Shown: piece after piece, positions 57,003 through 64,000 of the stretch
How the letters are laid out: each line of letters opens with the position of its first letter
Position numbering within the stretch: position 1 is the stretch's first letter
Made by a program: the position numbers and the translations under genes
The notes under the pieces: model-generated
Seen by the model: only the letters and a program-made list of their open reading frames with translations
Databases searched by the model: none
What the model was told of the DNA's origin: nothing
Assembly: GCA_014843695.1 (NCBI GenBank)
Contig: CM026390.1
Coordinates: 9,432,977-9,496,976, forward strand
DNA from: Archivesica marissinica
Taxonomy: Eukaryota; Mollusca; Bivalvia; Venerida; Vesicomyidae
Reading direction: 5' to 3'
Length of the DNA stretch: 64,000 bases

Positions 57003-57097
57003 CTGTCTATGTACATCAAATGGTCCAAAGTGGCCATATGCCTCCCAGATTGTGTTTCCATCTTCGTCTTGCTCCAGAAATCGCACCATTATGTCGT
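57003..57097 (-). CDS. NF-kB/Rel homology domain exon
   Basis: A 95-bp exon with acceptor TATATTTCAG and donor GTAATT. After two bases it encodes DIMVRFLEQDEDGN then TIWEAYGHFGPFDVHRQ and ends at a codon boundary. The pattern D-D-I-x-(V/I)-R-F-x-E-x-(D/E)...WE-(G/A)-(F/Y)-G-x-F-x-P-x-D-V-H-(R/K)-Q is diagnostic for the dimerisation (IPT) half of the Rel homology domain in NF-kB p105/p100, Rel and Dorsal. The DVH-R/K-Q segment is normally followed by (F/V/Y)AIVF-x-TP in the next exon, which was not found. It would lie at lower coordinates, possibly in the gap at 53.7-54.7 kb. These proteins are transcription factors of innate immunity and development. p105/p100 type versus Rel type cannot be decided from one exon. 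Confidence 0.88.
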
Positions 57098-57162
57098 CTG
57101 AAATATACACAATCTGCCGTTATACATATGTTTGTTATGAAGCACAATATCTGAAAATACAA

Positions 57163-57498
57163 GTTATACAAATACAACATTTCCTGTAAACAAATGTAGG
57201 TTAATCTAGAACTGGTAAACACGATGGTAGGTTGCAATGTCACTACTCACTATCAACATTTCCTGTAAACAAATGTAGGTTAATCTAGAACTGGTAAACA
57301 CGATGGTAGGTTGCAATGTCACTACTCACAAATACAACATTTCCTGTAAACAAATGTAGTTTAATCTAGAACTGGTAAACACGATGGTAGGTTGCAATGT
57401 CACTACTCACTATCAACATTTCCTGTAAACAAATGTAGTTTAATCTAGAACTGGTAAACACGATGGTAGGTTGCAATGTCACTACTCACTATCAACAT
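57163..57498. repeat. About 79-bp tandem repeat, 4 copies
   Basis: CAACATTTCCTGTAAACAAA, TCTAGAACTGGTAAACACGA and GGTAGGTTGCAATGTCACTA repeat four times with GTAGG/GTAGT differences. It starts 66 bp upstream of the NF-kB exon in the intron. Confidence 0.93.
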
Positions 57499-57917
57499 TT
57501 TGTATGTTAGTTTACTGAACATAAACAACACCAATATTTGAGACCATATTTGAGGCCACGCGCCCCCATCCCACACTACTCCAATCGTACCCGTTGCCAT
57601 GTTGCCATTATTGAAATAAATAACTGCAAACAATCTCCAGTTATATAAATTGATCAAGATTTTCATCAGGGCTTCTAAAATGTTCCAAAACCATATTGGT
57701 CCAAGCCGAAATTGACAGTCAGGACCCCCCCCCCCCAATGTCATTCTAATAATTTTGTGCCACACAACCCCCCGCCTATAAATTCGTAAGTAAACCCACT
57801 TTGCTTTCATGCTTTATTTCTCAACAAAGTTTTGCTGTGTTTGAGAAATTTTCGGAGATGTAGCTCCCGCCAGGTTGAGGGTTGAATTCCTGCAGTATTG
57901 GTCCATTGATAGGCAGA
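57499..57917. other. Spacer, nothing recognised
   Basis: Contains a poly-C tract near 57,726. No exon or element. Confidence 0.5.
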
Positions 57918-58234
57918 CCATAGGCAGCCGATTGCATAGATACGCCTATGCAGCTCTTCACATATATAGACCCTCAGCTTTGTCTTATGCCGTAGTACCC
58001 CTGGCCATTGTTCACTGTGTTCAAATATCAACAAACGTTGTACAATCTGTCTCTTTTATCATTTTTAAAACAAGTATTTTTTTGTGGGTCATTCATTAAA
58101 CTCAAAAATCGCCACGTACAACGGTCAGGGTACTACGACGTAAGACAAGGCCGAGTTGACTAGGGTACGGGTTGACCGCGTACATGTATATATGTCAGAT
58201 GCATGGGTTTATCTATGCAATTGGCTGCCTATGG
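57918..58234. mobile_element. Foldback element with long imperfect inverted repeats
   Basis: The left arm CCATAGGCAGCCGATTGCAT ... GTCTTATGCCGTAGTACCCC is inverted in the right arm (CAGGGTACTACGACGTAAGA ... ATGCAATTGGCTGCCTATGG). Arms are about 100-125 bp around an AT-rich centre. It could be a MITE or the ends of a deleted DNA transposon. Target duplication not clear. Confidence 0.7.
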
Positions 58235-58859
58235 CATCAACTCATCAAGTAAGTGCGCACTGTGTAGCAATATCAATTTTCTAGAAACAAAACACGGAAA
58301 TTACATATATAATTTTAGACACACACTTGTTGCAATTTTATGAAGCTCCGTAGCGGTTACTTCCCTTCTATAAATCACGGTATGAAGAATTGAAGATTAT
58401 TGACAACTTAGTGTCTCAGGGAAAACATCTGTCTGGGATAAATGTATGGCTTTGGGATTATCGCACAATAGGGGCAATTAACATGGATCAGTCAAGCAGG
58501 TCGCATATCGATCTTAGACAGAAAACAGGTGTGAACAGGTTATCGAGAGATTATATTTACCAACTTAGATTTGTTAGAAATATATATTTGACCGATTTCT
58601 TGGCTTTTTCAACAATTTTCTGGACCGATTTTTATGACTTTTTGGTTGCTACAACCGGTCCGCCAGTTTAAAATTCGGTCCTGGTTTTTAGAAGCCATGA
58701 TTTTCATGCCACGTTGCATGAACTTTTACTCCCAAAACAATATGCTGTCTCGGTTGAATGCGATGGTTTCTTGATAGAGAACTACACAAAATGGTGCTGA
58801 TGCAGGCGTAAAACCCGAAATATAACATAACATAATAACATAACATAATGATATTTTTA
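58235..58859. other. Spacer, nothing recognised
   Basis: A 93-codon open frame at 58,390-58,671 has no recognisable domain and no splice context. ATAACATAACATAATAACAT-type short repeat near 58,822. Confidence 0.4.
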
Positions 58860-59047
58860 GACCAATAAATTAATAACAAAATTACATTTGGATCAGTTCA
58901 TTTATCAAAATGGGTAATTTTATTTCTAAAAATAGTTATATTACTTGAAAAAAGTGCAGATCCTGATGAGACGGCTCGTCACGAGCCGGCTCATCTGGAT
59001 CTACACTTTTTTGTAAGCCAATTTAGAGGTCTGTGGTGTTGAAAGGG
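58860..59047 (+). mobile_element. MITE F copy, left end lost
   Basis: Same palindrome (AAAAAGTGCAGATCCTGATG / CATCTGGATCTACACTTTTT) and right end TGGTGTTGAAAGGG then TTAA. The first 45 bp or so do not match, so the left end is deleted or replaced. Confidence 0.8.
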
Positions 59048-59074
59048 TTAATAGTGGATATCATTATAATAGAT

Positions 59075-59253
59075 TAGTCAAACCTGTGTTAGTGGTCACC
59101 TCTATTAAGCAGCCAACCTGTAGTAAGCAGCCAGTTTCCAGATTCCCAATATGTTGTTTTATTATACATTTGACCTCTATTAAGTAGCCAATTTTGTTAA
59201 TCAGCCACTTTCTGCGATTCCCTTTGCTGGCTGCTTAACGCAGGTTTCACAGT
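59075..59253 (-). mobile_element. MITE G copy
   Basis: GTCAAACCTGTGTTAGTGGT, CACCTCTATTAAGCAGCCAA, TTGCTGGCTGCTTAACGCAG and GTTTCACAG are the inverse of the element at 42.3 kb. End bases are mutated. Confidence 0.7.
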
Positions 59254-59617
59254 ACTGGACACAGGTGGTTGACTCAGGCTACATGTAACTTCCTCATGAG
59301 AAACAGAACACTAATTCATGCCAGTAATGGGAAACAAATATAACAGATAAAATCACATATTCATAACCCTTTCTAAACACCCGTCCTACTTCCTTATTGG
59401 AAACCTTTGTTAAAAAATAAATGTGTTTTTAATACTTATTTGATGATAATTAAGAATAGATGAAGATTTCGTTTTAAATGTATTTAAATCTTCTTCCTCT
59501 TCTTCATAGATCAGCACTCTTTCACATATCTGAAGATTGTGTTCCGGAGCATCATTTTAAAATCTTGCGGTTAACTACATTTAGTGAATGAATCTTTGAT
59601 ACAGTGATTTTATGAAT
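59254..59617. other. Spacer, nothing recognised
   Basis: AT-rich. A (CTT)-rich patch lies at about 59,488-59,505. Confidence 0.5.
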
Positions 59618-59758
59618 ATGTACATATATAGAAACTAGTATAAAGCTAATTAGCCTGCTCTTGTACATATATAGAAACTAGTATAAAGCTAATTAGCCTG
59701 CTCTTGTACATATATAGAAACTAGTATAAAGCTAATTAGCCTGCTCTTGTACATATAT
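59618..59758. repeat. 43-bp tandem repeat, 3.3 copies
   Basis: TGTACATATATAGAAACTAG and TATAAAGCTAATTAGCCTGC repeat without visible differences. Immediately precedes the dispersed element at 59.8 kb. Confidence 0.95.
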
Positions 59759-59759
59759 A

Positions 59760-59965
59760 TTTACATCGCTATTGCACTTCCTTCGATGAACATACGTGCC
59801 CTGATTGTATACAATTTCGTATGAGGGATTCCAACTAATGTTATGCATCTGACATGCGCACTCGAGGTTACGGGCATGCGCATTAGCAGCGTTAGGCAAA
59901 GTTTGTTACATGAAAAGGCGTGTCTTACAGTTTACGCTGTTCCAAGGATGATCTAATTACAAGGT
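59760..59965 (-). repeat. Dispersed element, inverted partner of 29.0-29.2 kb
   Basis: TTACATCGCTATTGCACTTC, TTCGATGAACATACGTGCCC and CAGTTTACGCTGTTCCAAGG, then ATGATCTAATTAC, are the inverse of 29,005-29,200. Confidence 0.7.
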
Positions 59966-60037
59966 TCCCGCCACACGGTAAGTGCAAATTGGACTATATA
60001 CCTTTTAATTGGAAAGTGTGATACCTTTTTTCTTTGT

Positions 60038-60640
60038 CAGTACAGGGATAGGTACTATACAAGATAGGGGTTAGTACCTTACAGGGATAGGTACAATACA
60101 CTATAGGGGTTGTACCTTACAGGGATAGGTACTATACAAGATAGGGGTTAGTAACTTACAGGGATAGGTACTATACAAGATAGGGGTTAGTAACTTACAG
60201 GGATAGGTACTATACAAGATAGGGGTTAGTAACTTACAGGAATAGGTACTATACAAGATAGGGGTTAGTAACTTACAGGGATAGGTACTATACAAGATAG
60301 GGGTTAGTAACTTACAGGAATAGGTACTATACAAGATAGGGGTTAGTAACTTACAGGGATAGGTACTATACAAGATAGGGGTTAGTAACTTACAGGAATA
60401 GGTACTATACAAGATAGGGGTTAGTAACTTACAGGGATAGGTACTATACAAGATAGGGGTTAGTAACTTACAGGAATAGGTACTATACAAGATAGGGGTT
60501 AGTAACTTACAGGGATAGGTACTATACAAGATAGGGGTTAGTAACTTACAGGAATAGGTACTATACAAGATAGGGGTTAGTAACTTACAGGGATAGGTAC
60601 TATACAAGATAGGGGTTAGTAACTTACAGGAATAGGTACT
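60038..60640. repeat. 39-bp minisatellite, about 15 copies
   Basis: GGGATAGGTACTATACAAGA and TAGGGGTTAGTAACTTACA. From about 60,240, GGGATAGG and GGAATAGG units alternate, so the real unit there is a 78-bp dimer. 39 is a multiple of 3, hence an artefactual 168-codon frame on the minus strand. Confidence 0.96.
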
Positions 60641-60757
60641 AATCTGTGTTTAACCCCTATCTCTATCCATATATGCGATACGCATAATGTTATGCTTGCT
60701 ACTAGCAGTTACCCCACTAATAACTGGCTAAGATATAAAATGATAGCTTCTACGCGA

Positions 60758-61070
60758 CATTGTGGAGGATGTGATCGCAAGCTTTGTGGAGGAAGTGATC
60801 GCAAGCTTTGTGGAGGATGTGATCGCAAGCTTTGTGTAGTGGTCGCAAGCTTTGTGGAGGATGTGATCGCAAGCTTTGTGGAGGATGTGATCGCAAGCTT
60901 TGTGGAGGATGTGATCGCAAGCTTTGTGGAGGATGTGATCGCAAGCTTTGTGGAGGATGTGATCGCAAGCTTTGTGGAGGATGTGATCGCAAGCTTTGTG
61001 GAGGATGTGATCGCAAGCTTTGTGGAGGATGTGATCGCAAGCTTTGTGGAGGATGTGATCGCAAGCGAGC
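60758..61070. repeat. 24-bp tandem repeat, 13 copies
   Basis: GATGTGATCGCAAGCTTTGT plus GGAG. One unit is truncated to TGTAGTGGTCGCAAGC at about 60,834. It ends with GATCGCAAGCGAGC. Open frames across it are artefacts. Confidence 0.95.
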
Positions 61071-62565
61071 TTTACGGTAACGTCAGTTGAGATGAGTGTC
61101 GATATGTTATCTAAATTAAAATCTTCGTACCGGAATATGAATTGTGGGCAAGTAGCCTAGGGAAGCCACATCGAGGTCGGATGGAAAGAGGTAATGGAGC
61201 CGCATCAAGGTATGAACGCGTTTAAGCTTGAATGTGAAATACAGAATTTAAGAAATGCTAACACAAGATTTGTAAAAATATTTGCTTAAACCAAAAATGA
61301 AGCAACTGCCGTAACCTTGTTTTCATTATTTATGATGTTTTTATAAATTTGATTCCTCTGGTTCCATGGTTCCAAACTTGCCTGACTTTTGCCTGACCGT
61401 GGGAACCCTGTATTAGGCAATGTTATTTATAAATGCGATCAGTCTCTCATACGATATCACTTAAATAACGCTTCTTAATTGTATAGTTAGATACTTTCCA
61501 AATGATTATAAGCTTGGGCTCGCTTTGAGGCTTTGAAGAATAAAGAGATGATAGTATGGAGCTTATAAACTTCCTTCATAGAAATATAATTATAACAATA
61601 TAGGTGAAGGGAGACAATAGTGACAGACAAACCAGAAGTGTTATCTCCCTTTAAACTAGAAATATGTGGTCAATGGGAACAGATGTGTCACCTTAATTAA
61701 GAATTTTTCATGTAAAAATGCAAAATGTCAGATTAGATGATAACTTGTGTCCGTGGTGGTGTTCCCCTAGATGGTGCAGGATATAGGGGGCTAGTAGATC
61801 TCTGGGCAGACTGTGTTATATGAAATTTACTACGGTGGGGGGTAAAATAATTGAATTGGGTTGACAGCTTAAAATGCACATAACATTTATTTTAAAATAA
61901 ATCTATTCGGAAAATAGGAGGAAATATATTGTGATAATAAATTGGTCGGTTTGGAGGGAATTCCTGTGAGGTTTCACTATAACTATTGGTACAAAAACGC
62001 AATAGAAACGCAACCATATACATCAGAATATTTAAAAATCAACATAGAATTTCAACGCTTTTAATTATTAATTTCATTAAGCCGGTCTATGTACTAGACA
62101 ATCACCTAAAACAATCCATTTCTCACAGTTTCATGTAATAATTCACAGTTAAAAGTGTATCACTAGAAAAATATTTGCAATATAGAGTATGTACATAAAA
62201 AAGAAATTCTAAAATGTTGCATTTTTAATGCCGTCAAGTATATTACTAAAACAATACAAATTGTAGTGAATCACAAAGATGCCACTTTAGGTACCAGAAA
62301 GGTAGAGAATAAATAGCAAATACAGGCAACATGTTGTCCAGTCATGGTGCTAATTTGTGCCAACGATGCACAACAAAGTTATGGGTCGGATCCAAGAAAT
62401 ACGGACAGTCGGACAGAGTGATTACTATAGGACACCAGAATTTTTCTAAATCAACACTCTTAATAAACACTGGCTGTCAATTATAGTACAGTCCTGGAAC
62501 GGGAAGTATGTGGGACGGCAACTCAGAGAATTGGGTTTTCTCCGGGGAGATGGAGTTGTTTTTTT
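61071..62565. other. Largest repeat-poor stretch, nothing recognised
   Basis: About 1.5 kb of AT-rich, apparently single-copy DNA. I looked for exons on both strands and found no convincing open segment with splice borders. Confidence 0.45.
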
Positions 62566-62808
62566 TTAAACCTTATTTATTTTATAACGATTGCGAAGCA
62601 AGTTTTAACAACTTATATTAATCACTCTCATTGGCTCGGATGAAAGCTTATATGTGGTCATTGATGTGGGAGGAAACCAGAGTACCCATAGAAAACTCAC
62701 CAGTCCGATCTGGCAACCATCGTACCATCTCACATACTTCCAGGTCTGAGGATTGAACCTGGGTCGCATTGGTGAGAAGAGAGCGCGCTAACTACTGCGC
62801 TAGATGGA
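62566..62808 (-). mobile_element. SINE B full copy
   Basis: On the minus strand: GCAGTAGTTAGCGCGCTCTC (A box), CCCAGGTTCAATCCTCAGAC (B box), GCCAGATCGGACTGGTGAGT, ATGACCACATATAAGCTTTC, tail AGAGTGATTAATATAAGTTG and ACTTGCTTCGCAATCG. Confidence 0.85.
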
Positions 62809-62905
62809 GTGATTAATAGAAGTTGGTAAAGATTATTTCGCAATAAATATAAACTAAATCAAGTCAATACCTTGAATAAACATTCGCTGATTACATTAAA
62901 TATAG

Positions 62906-63258
62906 CGTAAACAGGAGCGTAGCATGCATATTGCTTACAACAGGAGCGTAACATGCATATTGCTTACAACAGGAGCGTAACATGCATATTGCTTACAACA
63001 GGAGCGTAACATGCATATTGCTTACAACAGGAGCGTAACATGCATATTGCTTACAACAGGAGCGTAACATGCATATTGCTTACAACAGGAGCGTAACATG
63101 CATATTGCTTACAACAGGAGCGTAACATGCATATTGCTTACAACAGGAGCGTAACATGCATATTGCTTACAACAGGAGCGTAACAACATCATATTGCTTA
63201 CAACGAGCGTAACATGCATATTGCTTACAACAGGAGCGTAACATGCATATTGCTTACA
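62906..63258. repeat. 27-bp tandem repeat, 13 copies
   Basis: Core GGAGCGTAACATGCATATTG then CTTACAACA. One aberrant unit at about 63,180-63,205 (GTAACAACATCATATTG, ACAACGAGCG) carries indels. The rest is uniform. Confidence 0.96.
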
Positions 63259-63306
63259 AATAAATCAAGTTTGAAATCCAAGTATAAGCCTGTTCTCATA
63301 ATTTAA

Positions 63307-63539
63307 CCCATTCAACACCAAGTAACTCACATGGACTGGTCCATGATATTCATAAACCAATAAATGAATCAGAAAATCACATTTGGACAAGTTCATTTAT
63401 CAAAATGGGTAATTATGTCTAAAAATAGTCATATCACTGGCAAAAAGTGCAGATCCTGATGAGACGGCTCGTCACGAGCCGGCTCATCTGGATCTACACT
63501 TTTTGTAAGCCTATTTAGAGGTCTGTGGTGTTGAAAGGG
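63307..63539 (+). mobile_element. MITE F, 233 bp, intact
   Basis: TTAA on both sides, ends CCCATTCAACACCA and TGGTGTTGAAAGGG, and the same 63-bp internal palindrome. By eye it differs from the 42.5-kb copy at about five positions of 233, and both copies have the same length. Confidence 0.87.
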
Positions 63540-63686
63540 TTAATGTGCAATGCATATTGTTAGCATGTTAGCATGTTAGCATGTGCACATTATGTTTGTA
63601 TGTTATAAAAGAACAAACTCAATTATCAAAAAAAAGATAAATAAATACAATCGTGTATTGACGTACCTTTTTGCACCTTTTCACAG

Positions 63687-63819
63687 AGTAGGAACACCTC
63701 ATCATTACCGGTACAACACCCACTATATTTATCCATACGACAGATCTTTAGTGCATTTGCACCCGGAGCTTCTGAAAGAAGTAATGAAACGAATCCGTTG
63801 GTTTAATCTCTGGAGATAA
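63687..63819 (+). CDS. 3'-terminal coding exon of an unrecognised protein
   Basis: After a pyrimidine-rich acceptor (TTTTTGCACCTTTTCACAG) and one leading base, 43 codons encode [20 protein letters not shown], then [23 protein letters not shown] and TAA. It is basic and aromatic-rich, with a predicted amphipathic helix ([15 protein letters not shown]) at the very C-terminus. It might be a short membrane- or mitochondrion-associated protein tail, but I do not recognise it. Upstream exons were not found in the window. The stop codon overlaps the first unit of the following tandem repeat. Confidence 0.45.
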
Positions 63820-64000
63820 CTCTCATACATGTGATAAATTTCTACAGCCCAAGGGCAACAACTCTCATACATGTGATCAATCTACACAGCCCAAGGGAAA
63901 CAACTCTCATGCATGTGAGTAATTTCAACAGCACAAGGGAAACAACTCTCATACATGCGAACAATTTCTTCAGTACAAGGGAAACAACTCTCATACATGT
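63816..64000. repeat. About 46-48-bp tandem repeat, 4 copies, cut by window end
   Basis: AACTCTCATACATGTGA, CAGCCCAAGGG and AAACAACTCTCAT(A/G)CATG repeat with moderate divergence. The first unit contains the last coding bases or 3' UTR of the exon at 63,687-63,819. Continues off the right edge. Confidence 0.9.

Noticed and set aside
31981..57097. NF-kB exon and coiled-coil exons as a single gene
   Set aside because: The phases would allow it, but the Rel domain must continue with the AIVF-x-TP strand after DVHRQ, and exon a does not supply it. Kept as separate genes.
58390..58671. 93-codon open frame
   Set aside because: No recognisable motif and no splice borders. The length is not unusual for chance in this sequence.
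60038..60607. 168-codon minus-strand protein of YSTYPCKLLTPIL repeats
   Set aside because: Produced by the 39-bp array, whose period is a multiple of three. No other support.

Overview
The window is eukaryotic nuclear DNA, most likely from a bivalve or related mollusc. The evidence is short spliced exons with GT/AG borders inside very long introns, several tRNA-derived SINE families, DNA transposons with terminal inverted repeats, a LINE fragment, and two exons that read as the animal proteins ENGASE and NF-kB. There are no operons, ribosome-binding sites or other prokaryotic features. Species and taxon are inference.

Only about 1.1 kb looks like host coding sequence. On the minus strand, from high to low coordinates, there is an NF-kB/Rel homology-domain exon (57,003-57,097). 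Next come four phase-0 exons of one unrecognised, partly coiled-coil protein (31,981-32,091; 20,426-20,674; 19,530-19,625; 14,734-14,814), with a possible terminal exon at 6,642-6,719. Last is an ENGASE (GH85) exon at 353-504. On the plus strand there are two exons ending an unrecognised protein (3,866-3,995 and 5,040-5,078) and one 3'-terminal exon at 63,687-63,819. The genes are cut by the window edges, by three N gaps and by long repeat-filled introns, so none is complete.

Tandem repeats dominate: about 29 kb of the 61 kb of known sequence. The main arrays are a 36-bp minisatellite (11.8-14.5 kb), a 22-bp array (16.3-19.1 kb), a 22-bp array (29.5-31.8 kb), a mixed 34/45-bp array (34.6-38.1 kb), a 24-bp array of about 10 kb (43.8-53.7 kb) and a 37/46-bp array (55.4-56.5 kb). 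There are about twenty smaller ones. Most of the long open frames in the window come from these arrays and are not genes.

Transposable elements fill much of the rest. They include SINE families called here A, B, B', C, D and E; a 5.1-kb degraded PIF/Harbinger element (21.2-26.4 kb) with matching ends and a CAG target duplication; and a 1.04-kb hAT-type element (10,013-11,053) with an 8-bp target duplication inside a minisatellite. There is also a piggyBac transposase 3' fragment (27.0-27.3 kb), three copies of a TTAA-flanked hairpin MITE, several foldback elements, and a LINE 3' fragment (55.0-55.4 kb).

The most interesting signal is that several tandem arrays can be traced to a piece of a transposable element. 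The 36-bp array is the 3' tail of SINE A. The 17-bp array lies inside the inverted repeat of a MITE. A 60-bp array is the inside of a SINE B, a 25-bp array grew from a dispersed repeat, and two arrays abut a LINE fragment. One small array (61 bp, three copies) has copied a splice acceptor together with the first bases of its exon.
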